Shown here one piece after another: positions 7,054 through 14,545 of a stretch of DNA of 56,483 nucleotides (position 1 is its first letter; each line of letters begins with the position of its first letter). The notes below the pieces were generated by a model. The model ran no database searches, was not told the DNA's origin, and was given only the letters and a program-made list of their open reading frames with translations. Position numbers and translations under genes: made by a program. This DNA is from a virus. The DNA lies in the IMG/VR virus record IMGVR_UViG_3300047388_000152, positions 1-56,483 of that record, one strand, 5' to 3'.

Positions 7054-7779
7054 TCAGATTGTAATGTCGCGGTACGTTTTATAATGACGAATGTCAAACA
7101 AGGTAGAAAGCGACACTTTGAAATGTTGTGCTAATTCTCGATACGTTAAATGCGAGTGCCGTATATGCCAGACATCTTCTTTAGTTAATACACGGTACTG
7201 GGGACGATGTTCATGAATGCGACTGGCAATATGTTCTTTGGAGTGTTTTGAACCGCGATTTGCTTCTGCCGCCGCAAGAATCGCCGCAGTCGGGATGTGG
7301 CCCAGTCTGGCAATTCGTGACTTCTCGACCACGGCAGGATGCTGTTTTCTACCAGTTAAGGCTTTACGTATTTTCTCAATGGCCTGCGGGGTCAGTTTAC
7401 GCCCCTTTCTCGCTCTAGACATTTTTTGTCGAGTGAGCATGGTGGGCTTCCACCCTAAACAGCCCTCTCCTCCTAAGGTGGCATTCGTAAGCGGTGCTCC
7501 AATAGAACGGTAATACGCAATCCAATTCGGCTCCGCGTCGATATAACCGCGAGCGTCACAACCGCTCTCTAAAATTACCATCAGCGGACGATGTCCCGTT
7601 CGGAGTAAACCCTGAATCCAATGCGCTTTATAGCTACGAACTCTCAAGGCTCCATTACAATGATCGTTTAACCGCTTATAAGGATTACCACTCCATCCGA
7701 TATACCGCACCCGCTTGGTCATCGGGTCAAGTAACGCATAGATATGCCATTTATATTGCATATCTCTAGTATAACTCAT
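7054..7779 (-). CDS. GIY-YIG homing endonuclease with NUMOD-type repeats
   Basis: 241 aa on the opposite strand to its neighbours. The GIY-YIG core begins HIYALLDPMTKRVRYIGWSGNPYKRLNDH (residues about 12-40) with a later catalytic-type Glu in the AEPNWIAYY region. The middle holds NUMOD3-like repeats (TRQKMSRARKGRKLT...; VEKSRIARLG; KEHIASRIHE). The C-terminal end is a helix-turn-helix (LTYRELAQHFKVSLSTLFDI). This is the modular layout of intron-type and free-standing phage homing nucleases (I-TevI-like architecture). It inserted between small-gene clusters. Confidence 0.9.
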   Translation of the reverse strand: MSYTRDMQYKWHIYALLDPMTKRVRYIGWSGNPYKRLNDHCNGALRVRSYKAHWIQGLLRTGHRPLMVILESGCDARGYIDAEPNWIAYYRSIGAPLTNATLGGEGCLGWKPTMLTRQKMSRARKGRKLTPQAIEKIRKALTGRKQHPAVVEKSRIARLGHIPTAAILAAAEANRGSKHSKEHIASRIHEHRPQYRVLTKEDVWHIRHSHLTYRELAQHFKVSLSTLFDIRHYKTYRDITI

Positions 7780-7835
7780 ATAAAAACCCTTTATCTGTCC
7801 TAAAAATGATGACCCAAATAAAGAAGACTATCTGA

Positions 7836-8048
7836 GTGGAAAACGAAAAATCAGGGATTGACGTATTGTACTCACCGAACGGCAAATATGTCGGGTGGTT
7901 TCTGGATAAACACTATGTCTTTACGCCTTGGAAGCCGTCTGTGACACAAGGTTTGGGCCTTACGCTCAACGAAGCCGTTCAGTGGGCATTGAGAATGCGG
8001 GAGAGCGGGTATAAAGTACGAATCTTACCCGCAAATAAAAAACTTTAG
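7836..8048 (+). CDS. RSPSGRY/LNEAV-family small protein, member 1
   Basis: 70 aa, GTG start at 7836. Family pattern: a short leader, then YSPNGKYVGWFL (the S/RSPxGxY block), a variable aromatic middle, LTLNEAVQWALRMRESGY (the LNEAV helix), and a last strand KVRILPANKKL. Size and order match ten other genes in this window. I know no named family for it. It lies just before the promoter of structured RNA 2. Confidence 0.72.
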   Translation: MENEKSGIDVLYSPNGKYVGWFLDKHYVFTPWKPSVTQGLGLTLNEAVQWALRMRESGYKVRILPANKKL

Positions 8049-8050
8049 AC

Positions 8051-8079
8051 TTGACATCCGTAGAGACTTTTTCCAAACT
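8051..8079 (+). promoter_or_regulatory. Sigma70-like promoter of structured RNA 2
   Basis: TTGACA (8051-8056), a 17-nt spacer, then a weak CAAACT (8074-8079). The -35 and spacing match the promoters of RNA copies 1 and 3. Confidence 0.6.
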
Positions 8080-8085
8080 GTTAGT

Positions 8086-8213
8086 GGGTAAGCTACGAAC
8101 AATAGGCTTGAAAAGTTTGTGCAGATAAATCCCTTCGGGGATTTTTAGAGGCCGAGACCGTGCTTGTTGTTCTGAGCTTACCCGTTCAGACCAAATGGTT
8201 CGGTCTCTTTTTC
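8086..8213 (+). ncRNA. Structured RNA, copy 2 (pseudoknot plus terminator)
   Basis: P1 pairs GGGTAAGCT (8086-8094) with AGCTTACCC (8175-8183). P2 is AAATCCC-TTCG-GGGATTT (8127-8144) with a stable UUCG tetraloop. P3 pairs AGAGGCCGA (8147-8155) with TCGGTCTCT (8200-8208) with one G.U, then a T run; a second register GAGACCG/CGGTCTC is also possible. The a-b-a'-b' order again gives a pseudoknot. It shares TTGAAAAGTTT before P2 and TTCAGACC..., GTTCGGTCTC at the 3' end with copy 1. Confidence 0.77.
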
Positions 8214-8230
8214 GTTTTAGAAAGCCTTTA

Positions 8231-8398
8231 TTGGCCTCCGAAAGCCGAACAGTTGGGTGTGGCGTCGAGAACATATACGCCACTACAGGCAGTCCGACAG
8301 TTTTGAATGAGATTGTGGCGTTTCACCACGATTCCCCTCCCAAGGATTATGAGCTTCAAGCGTGGCAAATCAGACCAATCGAAGATGAAAAACCCTAA
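8231..8398 (+). CDS. RSPSGRY/LNEAV-family small protein, member 2
   Basis: The frame contains YATTGSPTVLNEIVAFHHDSP...AWQIRPIEDEKP, matching the LNEAV helix and the final R-I-R/P strand of the family. The only ATG in frame (8195) lies within the terminator of structured RNA 2, so I propose TTG 8231; the start is uncertain. The 3' end overlaps the next family member by 14 nt. Function unknown. Confidence 0.5.
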   Translation: MASESRTVGCGVENIYATTGSPTVLNEIVAFHHDSPPKDYELQAWQIRPIEDEKP

Positions 8399-8594
8399 AA
8401 TCCGACTCACTGGCAGGTCAAAGAGCGGGAAGTATCACGGGTATTGGGTGGTATCAGACGGTGCAGAACATCCAAGCTCTCAAGGCTATTCCCGATGGGT
8501 TTTGAATCAATGGATGGAATGGGCGCACTATATGGCCTCAGGTGATATTTCAGGTGATATTGAGGCGAACTACGAAATCCGTCCTGTTGATTAG
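8385..8594 (+). CDS. RSPSGRY/LNEAV-family small protein, member 3
   Basis: 69 aa from ATG 8385 (an ATG at 8307 is rejected as it runs over the previous gene). It shows the family blocks clearly: IRLTGRSKSGKYHGYWVV, then WVLNQWMEWAHYM, and the final YEIRPVD. It overlaps the upstream member and ends 2 nt before dispersed element site 3. Function unknown. Confidence 0.72.
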   Translation: MKNPKIRLTGRSKSGKYHGYWVVSDGAEHPSSQGYSRWVLNQWMEWAHYMASGDISGDIEANYEIRPVD

Positions 8595-8596
8595 GG

Positions 8597-8619
8597 GTCA
8601 AGCACTGACATCGTGACAG
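8597..8619 (+). promoter_or_regulatory. Dispersed 23-bp element, site 3
   Basis: The arm GTCAAGCA is followed by CTGACA-TCG-TGACAG. The site ends 6 nt before the ATG at 8626 of the next (broken) family gene, again with no separate Shine-Dalgarno. Confidence 0.78.
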
Positions 8620-8625
8620 TGAATT

Positions 8626-8862
8626 ATGATTCTCTAAGGCCGAAGCCCAAGCGGTAGATATAAGGTTTACTGGCGGTCTGTTTGGGAAACGAAGACTTTG
8701 GGATATGAGCAGTGGAAAGTAACGAATGTAGCGTTCACTCTGAACGGAGCTATACAAGCCACGATAGACCACCGGGCAATGTGTCCCGAAGACCCTCAGT
8801 ATGTAATACCTGCTGAGTTAGAACAAGACTTTCTGAGTGGGAAGATACAGGTGAAAGAATAG
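8626..8862 (+). pseudogene. RSPSGRY/LNEAV-family gene with an early in-frame stop
   Basis: After ATG-ATT-CTC the next codon is TAA (8635-8637). The same frame then continues open as GRSPSGRYKVYWRSVW...FTLNGAIQATIDHRAM... to TAG 8860-8862. Paralogs have a residue such as Gln here (FSIQGRSQ at 9441), so a CAA-to-TAA change explains the stop. Alternatively, a GTG at 8619 opens a frame that would need a +1 shift at CTA-AGG-C to enter the body; this is a less simple reading. The body is well preserved, so any loss is recent. Confidence 0.6.
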
Positions 8863-8899
8863 ACTTGTCCGCAGGGGAGCACCGTGTATCATACTTAGT

Positions 8900-9379
8900 A
8901 TGAAAGAAGTGCCCCTCACAAAAGGACAGGTAATGTTTGTAGACGATGCGGATTATGCTCTCGCAACGACACGACGATGGTGTGCCGTGTGGGACGAACA
9001 TTCCCAGTCCTACCGAGCCAAAGGTAATATAAAGACATCTGGGGGATATAAACAGGTCACTTTCCATCGTTGGTTATTAAATGCCCCGCCAGAGTCACAA
9101 GTTGACCATCGAGACGGCAATCCCCTCAACAATCAACGCGAGAATTTGCGGCTTGCCACGCACGGACAGAATCAACAAAACAAGAAACGTCAACGTAATA
9201 ACCTGTCAGGTTTCAAGGGTGTGTGTTACGTTACCGCCAAGCGCAAATACAAGGCGTATATCTCCAAAGATGGAAAGCGTTACAACTTGGGCTATTTTGG
9301 CACCGCTCAAGAGGCGGCAGATGCTTACGCTGAAATGGCAAAGGAACTTCATCAGGAGTTTGCCTGCCTTGACCGCTAA
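8900..9379 (+). CDS. HNH-AP2 homing endonuclease
   Basis: 159 aa. The N-terminal half is an HNH_3-type nuclease (VTFHRWLLNAPPESQVDHRDGNPLNNQRENLRLAT, about residues 53-90). The C-terminal half is an AP2-like DNA-binding domain (GFKGVCYVTAKRKYKAYISKDGKRYNLGYFGTAQEAADAY). This domain pair is typical of phage-borne homing nucleases. It lies among the LNEAV-family genes on the same strand. Homing is inferred from family. Confidence 0.9.
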   Translation: MKEVPLTKGQVMFVDDADYALATTRRWCAVWDEHSQSYRAKGNIKTSGGYKQVTFHRWLLNAPPESQVDHRDGNPLNNQRENLRLATHGQNQQNKKRQRNNLSGFKGVCYVTAKRKYKAYISKDGKRYNLGYFGTAQEAADAYAEMAKELHQEFACLDR

Positions 9380-9440
9380 CGTTCGGCCACTGAATTAGAA
9401 CCAATTCGGCTTGGCTAGTTCGTCGGAGTATTGTGTCTAA

Positions 9441-9656
9441 ATGAAGTTCTCTATTCAAGGACGGTCTCAAGACAACAGATATTGTGTCTGGTATAAACGG
9501 CCTCGAATCGAGTGGAAGAAATATTATTCATTTGACAGTCGGACACTAAATGAGGCCGTTGACGAAGCAACACAATGTTGGCGTGCTTGGTGGGAAGGAA
9601 ATCTAAACAACACCTACGCATTAGCAGTAGTTTCAGAAAATGAAGCACCGGATTAG
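9441..9656 (+). CDS. RSPSGRY/LNEAV-family small protein, member 5
   Basis: 71 aa. MKFSIQGRSQDNRYCVWYK gives the N-terminal block; TLNEAVDEATQCWRAWWEG gives the LNEAV helix; the end (LAVVSENEAPD) is shorter and acidic. The HNH-AP2 gene now separates it from the members at 8231-8862. Function unknown. Confidence 0.72.
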   Translation: MKFSIQGRSQDNRYCVWYKRPRIEWKKYYSFDSRTLNEAVDEATQCWRAWWEGNLNNTYALAVVSENEAPD

Positions 9657-9681
9657 AGTTACAGGATTCGCCCTGATTGAG

Positions 9682-9710
9682 TTGTTTCTTTTTTACCCTT
9701 TGTGTAAAAT
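9682..9710 (+). promoter_or_regulatory. Sigma70-like promoter upstream of the ParB-like gene
   Basis: TTGTTT (9682-9687), a 17-nt spacer, TAAAAT (9705-9710), 12 nt before the ATG at 9723, so the leader would be very short. It would drive the 9.7-13 kb DNA-metabolism genes. Confidence 0.5.
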
Positions 9711-9722
9711 AGTAGGTAATAA

Positions 9723-10553
9723 ATGAATTTTCTAACAGTCGATGAAGTCATAATCAATCCCGCCTTTGACGCTTTACTGCACCCTCTACAAACTGACGAA
9801 CTGCGTGTTCTCAAGGAATCTATGCAAGCCGAAGGCTGGGCAGAGGAACATCCGATGTGTGTCTGGGGTTCCACTTGCGTCGATGGGCACAACCGCTACC
9901 GGATAGCTCAAGAATTGGGCATCACACAGATACCCGTTCAACCTAAGTTTTTTGAAAGTAACAATGAATGTCGAATCTGGATGTTCAGACAACAGATTGG
10001 ACGGCGTAACACGAGTGCTGAACAGCGTAGCCTCTACGTGGGACAGTTGTTCTTAGCCCTCAAAGACCAAGTAGGCACAGCACAGGCCGTCCGAGAGATT
10101 TCAAAGCAAGAGAACCGCTCAGAACGCCAAATATACAGGGATGGCGACCTGTCCAAAGTCTTTGATGGTGCTACCTCAGAACTTCAACAGAAATTCCTAA
10201 GTGGAGAACTAACGGCTAAAGAGTTGACCGAGACCCTTAAACCTCTAGTAGCTCCTGTACCGATAGAGAAACTAAGCAAAGAGGAACAACAAGAAAGACA
10301 CAATCAAGCTTTCCCCGCTCTCTGTCACAAAGTAAGTGAGAGGACGATAATCGGGGTAAGGAACATGAAGGCTCTGTGTGGAGACATAGACCTAGTGTTC
10401 AAGAACCAAGGATTAAACCTAGCTGATTACGCACCTACCATTGCTCAGTATTGGATGGCATTTAGTGAAGTGATGGACGAAGCACAGGGACTTGCTCGAC
10501 TTGTGTATCAGGATGGAGTTTATAAGATTCCTGAGTTACCAGAGGATTTATGA
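9723..10553 (+). CDS. ParB-domain DNA-binding protein
   Basis: 276 aa. An N-terminal ParB/Srx-type domain with the characteristic DGHNRYRIAQELGI (residues about 59-72) is followed by GRRNTSAEQRSLYVGQL and a helix-turn-helix-like segment (AQAVREISKQENRSERQIYRD). ParB-like proteins bind short dyad sites and some hydrolyse CTP. No ParA is seen in the window, so partition is not implied. It is a candidate binder for the dispersed 23-bp dyad (inference only). A promoter precedes it, and it overlaps the next gene by 4 nt. Confidence 0.8.
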   Translation: MNFLTVDEVIINPAFDALLHPLQTDELRVLKESMQAEGWAEEHPMCVWGSTCVDGHNRYRIAQELGITQIPVQPKFFESNNECRIWMFRQQIGRRNTSAEQRSLYVGQLFLALKDQVGTAQAVREISKQENRSERQIYRDGDLSKVFDGATSELQQKFLSGELTAKELTETLKPLVAPVPIEKLSKEEQQERHNQAFPALCHKVSERTIIGVRNMKALCGDIDLVFKNQGLNLADYAPTIAQYWMAFSEVMDEAQGLARLVYQDGVYKIPELPEDL

Positions 10554-10852
10554 CCAGAGAGGGAGAGGAATTGGTTGAGAAGGCGCGGGTGTTTTTGAAG
10601 CAGCGAAATAAGGTCGAGTACGGCACACCAAGTGTGAATTACACGAGTGCTAATGCGGCAGAGATGGCTGACTTCGCCCAACAGGTCGCAGACGAGAGGG
10701 TGAGGGGCATAGGTGTCAAGGAAACTTGTGAGAACGGGCATGATTTTATAAAACTGCCTAACCATCCCACGAAAAATGGATTGGCACGGTGTCCATACTG
10801 CTTAAGCATCGGTTTTGACAAACTGTTGGAGTCCGGCAAGAGGCAGGGATGA
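10550..10852 (+). CDS. Small protein with a C-terminal zinc-finger-like motif, 100 aa
   Basis: Overlaps the ParB-like gene in ATGA. The C-terminal half contains CENGHDF...LARCPYCLSIG, a Cys/His set (C-x3-H...CxxC) that could bind zinc. The N-terminal half is helical and charged. No family is recognised. Its stop overlaps a possible upstream start of the next gene. Probably a DNA-transaction accessory. Confidence 0.68.
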   Translation: MTREGEELVEKARVFLKQRNKVEYGTPSVNYTSANAAEMADFAQQVADERVRGIGVKETCENGHDFIKLPNHPTKNGLARCPYCLSIGFDKLLESGKRQG

Positions 10853-10896
10853 CGAGCCTCGCAAAAAAGTTTTGGGATAAGCGGCAAGGAGCAACT

Positions 10897-11289
10897 ATGA
10901 ACGAACGGGATCAAATCAACGAGCGAATCGCGGAGTGGCTTGGGCTGTGCTGGCACGAGTTCAGGGTTAAGCCGTTGCCGGTGCTTGGTGTGCCAACGTG
11001 CATCCATTGCGGCGAAACGACCAGCCGCATTTCCCTTGAGCACAGTGACCAGAATCCAGATTTCAGCACCTTCCCCGGAATGGAGATACTGCTGGCCGGG
11101 CTGCGGCTAAAGGGATGGAATGTGAAACTTTTCTCACATTCAACCGATCCCCAGTCCGCATCCATTTTCGTGCCTACGGACAAATACAAGACCAGTTTTG
11201 CAAAGGCTGACACACTCCCTGACGCTCTGTGCGAGGCAACTTTGAAACTTATCGAATCGGAGGCTAACGATGCCGGATCAGAAAACTAG
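10897..11289 (+). CDS. Phage ABA-sandwich-like protein, 130 aa
   Basis: I use ATG 10897, preceded by AAGGAG; an in-frame ATG at 10849, coupled to the previous stop, would add 16 residues. The pattern is an N-terminal helix (IAEWLGLCWHEFR), a CIHCG pair, NPDFSTFPGMEILL and a C-terminal helix. This matches small phage proteins annotated as ABA sandwich domains (from memory of that family). Function unknown. Base composition here and in the next gene is richer in G+C than in the neighbours, which suggests recent acquisition. Confidence 0.7.
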   Translation: MNERDQINERIAEWLGLCWHEFRVKPLPVLGVPTCIHCGETTSRISLEHSDQNPDFSTFPGMEILLAGLRLKGWNVKLFSHSTDPQSASIFVPTDKYKTSFAKADTLPDALCEATLKLIESEANDAGSEN

Positions 11290-11797
11290 AGAGGCGATAA
11301 GGAATTTGCCAGTGAAGCGTGACATCTTCTCCGGAGTATCATCTGCCGACCTCAAGGACTTGCTTGATACGCTCACCGACCTAGAGGCTGAGAGGGATAG
11401 GTACAAGGTGGCGTTGAACTTCTATGTGCATACGTGCGACCAGGAAAAGGAGATTCGAGACAAGCAGATCGCCCTTCTTGTGGCTGAGTGTGATAAGCGC
11501 GGCGTCAAAAAGATGGACTTCGATGAGTACGTAGTCGGACAACAGACCATCAAGGCCTTGAATCAACCCGTGACACTCAGTATTCGAGCGGGGGTGGAGT
11601 TCTCGATTTACAACAACGCAATCCCCAAGTTCACATTGGAGTTCAGGTGCAAGGTCGAGACCGAGAACGGCGGATGGAGCGGATACATCGTACCCGTCGA
11701 GAAGTTCGACACCCTAGACGAGATGTTTAAACGAGCGGCGGAAGCGATGGTTAACCCTTTTGTTCTTACCCCGACCGAGCAAAGTGAAGCAGTCTGA
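11270..11797 (+). CDS. Hypothetical protein with coiled-coil N-terminus, 175 aa
   Basis: Overlaps the previous gene by 20 nt. Residues about 25-75 form a likely coiled coil (DLKDLLDTLTDLEAERDRYKVALNFY...EKEIRDKQIALLVAECDK). A beta-rich C-terminal half follows (VTLSIRAGVEFSIY...FTLEFRCKVET). No family is recognised. It is G+C-richer than the genes on either side, like its upstream neighbour, so the two may have arrived together. Confidence 0.68.
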   Translation: MPDQKTREAIRNLPVKRDIFSGVSSADLKDLLDTLTDLEAERDRYKVALNFYVHTCDQEKEIRDKQIALLVAECDKRGVKKMDFDEYVVGQQTIKALNQPVTLSIRAGVEFSIYNNAIPKFTLEFRCKVETENGGWSGYIVPVEKFDTLDEMFKRAAEAMVNPFVLTPTEQSEAV

Positions 11798-11804
11798 GAA
11801 AATT

Positions 11805-12038
11805 ATGAGTAATAAATACACCATTACCGACGATATACCAATTCCCGAACCTCAACAGAGAACACACATAGGACTTACTGCCACTCTCCGGTCAATGGAG
11901 GTGGGACAGAGTATTGTTCTGCCTAAAGATTCAAGACCGAATGTTCTGAGCATTGCACAGGCGGCGAAACTGAAGATACGGACGCGCTCGGAGAGTGTGG
12001 ACACTATTAGGGTGTGGAGAGTGAAGGATGATACGTAA
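11805..12038 (+). CDS. Small hypothetical protein, 77 aa
   Basis: Starts ATG 11805; an upstream ATG at 11760 is inside the previous gene and was rejected. The protein (MSNKYTITDDIPIPEP...) has a C-terminal half (SMEVGQSIVLPKD...LSIAQAAKLKIRTRSESVDTIRVWRVKDDT) resembling small phage proteins with an alternating strand-helix pattern and a basic patch, possibly DNA-binding. No named family is certain. The 3' end overlaps a 44-codon zinc-ribbon ORF. Confidence 0.68.
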   Translation: MSNKYTITDDIPIPEPQQRTHIGLTATLRSMEVGQSIVLPKDSRPNVLSIAQAAKLKIRTRSESVDTIRVWRVKDDT

Positions 12039-12162
12039 GGCCATCTGTATTTTATTCCATCGTTGGTATCGAGATAAGGACGGTAAGCCCGGTGCTTATT
12101 GCCCGAAGTGTAATTTAGTGTGGACTTGGGGAAATTGTAAGGAGAAAAATGCAGACAAGTAA
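12028..12162 (+). CDS. Tiny zinc-ribbon-like protein, 44 aa
   Basis: ATG 12028 to TAA 12160-12162, overlapping both neighbours (11 and 14 nt), as is common in this packed arm. The sequence includes YCPKCNLVWTWGNC, so a CxxC plus later Cys could bind zinc. Basic N-terminus. Too short for a family call. Confidence 0.5.
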   Translation: MIRKAICILFHRWYRDKDGKPGAYCPKCNLVWTWGNCKEKNADK

Positions 12163-12853
12163 AATTCAGCATATTGGAGAGATTAGCTCTTTCAATACAG
12201 ACAATGGATTACTCTATTCCGTACCTCTACGGTTAGAAGACGGGTCAGAAGGTTTGACCTTTAAGAAGTCGGCAGACGCCTTGAGCGTCGGTCAGGAGAT
12301 TACCTACACCATCGAAGAAAAGACCAGTAGACAGGGTAAGACCTACAACAAGATTACTGAGGTAAAAGAGGATACTCGGCGTGGCTCTAGTGGTGGCGGT
12401 AAGTCCTACTCCGACCCAAAGACAATGATTTTGGCGTTCAGTAAGGATGTAATCGTGGCCGCTATGTCTAACGGTCTTATCGAACCAGACGCCGACTACT
12501 TTCAAGCAACAATCGACGGTGCTGACAGGTTTATGCAGTGGTACGAAGGTCACAGTGGTAAACAGAACGTGGAGTTTACTGCTGATTCAATGTCAGTAGC
12601 TCGTGATGTACCTCAACAGAGACAAGAATCTGTAGAACGTGCGTTTACGGGTGACCCTGTTGCCAAGAACCTTGGAGATATGATTACGTCCAAACAGATA
12701 GGACTCGTCCGTGCTAAGGCTCGTGAACACAATATCGACGCTGAAGCTCTGTGTTCAGAGATGTTTGGTTGTGATGTAGAGGATTTAAGTAAAGAGTCGG
12801 CAAGTAGTTTTATAGACAGACTGCTGGAGGTGGCTAAAAGTGGTGGAAGATAA
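12149..12853 (+). CDS. OB-like ssDNA-binding/recombination accessory protein
   Basis: 234 aa, with GGAG upstream. The N-terminal 75 residues look like an OB fold (HIGEISSFNTDNGLLYSVPLRLEDG...VGQEITYTIEE). A Gly/Ser linker (RRGSSGGGKSYSD) follows. The C-terminal domain, ITSKQIGLVRAKAREHNIDAEALCSEMFGCDVEDLSKESASSFIDRLLEV, resembles the helical tail found on phage single-strand-annealing and SSB-related proteins. I infer binding of single-stranded DNA in replication or recombination. The neighbours (ParB-like genes, Hjc-like resolvase, DnaB) fit that role. Confidence 0.65.
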   Translation: MQTSKIQHIGEISSFNTDNGLLYSVPLRLEDGSEGLTFKKSADALSVGQEITYTIEEKTSRQGKTYNKITEVKEDTRRGSSGGGKSYSDPKTMILAFSKDVIVAAMSNGLIEPDADYFQATIDGADRFMQWYEGHSGKQNVEFTADSMSVARDVPQQRQESVERAFTGDPVAKNLGDMITSKQIGLVRAKAREHNIDAEALCSEMFGCDVEDLSKESASSFIDRLLEVAKSGGR

Positions 12854-13223
12854 GTACGCATATCTCGATGACACGCCGGAGTCCATCTACAAAGAACTCA
12901 AAGACCTAGAAACCTCTCTGTTAGACGCCTCTCAGGGCGTTAGAGATAAAGGCCGACAGGCCGTCAATGCCAAAGCGGTCTATGATGCCGCCAAACACAC
13001 CGAGTTGGTGCATCTCTACGCTGACGAAGCGGACACTCCCGGTCTTAAACGAACGGAACTGCAACGAGCAGTCTTATACCGTACAAAACACGCCACGGAG
13101 CGTCTGGCGTGGGTATTGGCCGACAGGGAGTATGAGGTAGCCAGAGACTACGTTAAGAGCTTACAGGCGGTTCTAATGAGCATCCAGACACGTTCTAGGT
13201 TGCTACGAAAAGATTTCGACTAA
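12840..13223 (+). CDS. All-helical hypothetical protein, 127 aa
   Basis: GTG start overlapping the previous gene by 14 nt, which suggests translational coupling with the OB-like protein. The sequence is almost entirely helical, with long Lys/Glu/Arg heptads (ESIYKELKDLETSLLDASQGVRDK...ATERLAWVLADREYEVARDYVKSLQAVLMSIQTRSRLLRKDFD). Proteins of this size and pattern often sit beside phage recombination genes. No specific function. Confidence 0.68.
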   Translation: MVEDKYAYLDDTPESIYKELKDLETSLLDASQGVRDKGRQAVNAKAVYDAAKHTELVHLYADEADTPGLKRTELQRAVLYRTKHATERLAWVLADREYEVARDYVKSLQAVLMSIQTRSRLLRKDFD

Positions 13224-13261
13224 ATTTCCCAAAACCAAAGCAGAAAGGAGAATGACATTAT

Positions 13262-14011
13262 ATGTCTAAAGTAGAACCACGTACTGTTACCAGTACTTCT
13301 GACTACAATCTATTCACTCGCCTTCCGGGTAATCGTGACATCGACCCGATTCACGTTAATAACCTAGTGAAAGCGATGGAGAAAGAGTACGTCTTTGACC
13401 CAATCTCCGTTAATGAGAGCTTCCAAGTTCTCGACGGACAACATCGCCTAGAAGCCCATAAACGCCTAGGCATCCCCGTGCCTTACTACTGGGATACCGT
13501 AGGCGATTTGGAGACCGTTCAAAAGCTCAACAACAGCCAAAAGAACTGGACTAATGAGGATTATACCAAGTCTTTCATCGAACGTGGATTCAAGGATTAT
13601 GAAATCTACAAATCGTTCAAAGAGGCTTATGGTCTGCCTCACGTTATTTGCATCATCCTTCTCTCTGGAGAACATCGTGGTCGCAATAAGATGTTCAAGA
13701 CTGGGAATTTTACAGTGCGGAATCTCAAGTTGGCACAGCAGAAAGCCACCATCCTCACTCAACTGGAACCGTACTTCTCTCATTGGAAAGAAGCGTCGTT
13801 CTTACGAGCTATGAACAAGGCTCTCATTAAAGAAGGATTTGACGTTCAGACCTTTATCCACAGAGCGGCGGCTAATAGCACAATGTTTGTTCCGTGTACG
13901 TCAGTAGACCAGTATCTTCTCTTGATTGAGAACGTCTACAACTTCGGTGCGGCTACCAAGACCGGAATTAGATTCGCGGCTGACGATGTGAACTCACCTT
14001 GGAAAGACTAG
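13262..14011 (+). CDS. ParB-like (Srx-fold) protein, second copy
   Basis: 249 aa, with AAAGGAGAA just upstream of ATG 13262. It carries the ParB/Srx signature (VNESFQVLDGQHRLEAHKRLGIPVPYY, residues about 50-76), giving an N-terminal ParB nuclease-like domain. The rest is helical and not closely similar to the ParB-like protein at 9723. Many phage proteins with this fold bind DNA or nucleotides; some act as enzymes. The start of the gene contains a weak partial match to the 23-bp dyad. Role unknown. Confidence 0.72.
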   Translation: MSKVEPRTVTSTSDYNLFTRLPGNRDIDPIHVNNLVKAMEKEYVFDPISVNESFQVLDGQHRLEAHKRLGIPVPYYWDTVGDLETVQKLNNSQKNWTNEDYTKSFIERGFKDYEIYKSFKEAYGLPHVICIILLSGEHRGRNKMFKTGNFTVRNLKLAQQKATILTQLEPYFSHWKEASFLRAMNKALIKEGFDVQTFIHRAAANSTMFVPCTSVDQYLLLIENVYNFGAATKTGIRFAADDVNSPWKD

Positions 14012-14021
14012 GAGATAGACA

Positions 14022-14276
14022 ATGACACCTCAAGCATTACTTAAACTCGCGCAGGCCGAGAAAGAGCCTGAACCGTCTAGTAAGTCCGTGTGCTGGCCAT
14101 ATCTCGAATCTGCCCACATTCTCCGTCAAAAAAGGTGGATGTGGAAAGACATCAGTTCGTGGATGACGGAGCACGCGGGTATTACACTCAAAGACATCAA
14201 AGCGTGGCAACGACACCACCACCGTTGGGTTGCGGTGAATAACATTCCGCCAATTAAAAGGGAGAAACTGAAATGA
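14022..14276 (+). CDS. Small helix-turn-helix paralog 1 of 3
   Basis: 84 aa. It begins MTPQALLKLAQAEKEPEP and contains YLESAHILRQKRWMWKDISSWMTEHAGITLKDIKAWQRHHHR. The pattern (I-x2-LR-x-KG/RW-x-W-x2-I-x2-W) is shared with the next two genes and looks like a helix-turn-helix that reads DNA. The stop overlaps the next ATG (14273). Tandem duplication is evident from the shared M-S/T-PExLL start. Confidence 0.7.
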   Translation: MTPQALLKLAQAEKEPEPSSKSVCWPYLESAHILRQKRWMWKDISSWMTEHAGITLKDIKAWQRHHHRWVAVNNIPPIKREKLK

Positions 14277-14545
14277 GTCCTGAAGAATTACTTGAACTAG
14301 CAAGAGGGGTGGTGGCCAAACCACCCAAACTCAAAGGAATGATGCGTTACGCACGAGCGATGGAAGTCCTGCGTAGGAAAGGTTTTACGTGGGCGTCCAT
14401 TGCAGAATGGTTTAACGAACAAGGCATTCCGGTCAAACACCCTCAATCCCTAGCGGCTACTCTTAGGAAATGGGGCAAGACTCCTGACTACTTGGAGTTC
14501 TGTGCTCAGGAAGACAAAGAGAGCGAACTGAATGTCCAGAGCTAA
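14273..14545 (+). CDS. Small helix-turn-helix paralog 2 of 3
   Basis: 90 aa, coupled to paralog 1. MSPEELLELARGVV, then MEVLRRKGFTWASIAEWFNEQGIPVKHPQSLAATLRKW gives the clearest helix-turn-helix of the three. The C-terminal tail is acidic. It probably binds DNA as a small regulator, or is part of a multi-protein complex with its paralogs. The target is unknown. Confidence 0.72.
   Translation: MSPEELLELARGVVAKPPKLKGMMRYARAMEVLRRKGFTWASIAEWFNEQGIPVKHPQSLAATLRKWGKTPDYLEFCAQEDKESELNVQS

Noticed and set aside
12580-12602. Further copy of the 23-bp element inside the OB-like gene
   Set aside because: Only the central TGTCAGTA half matches; the arm and the other half-site are lost.
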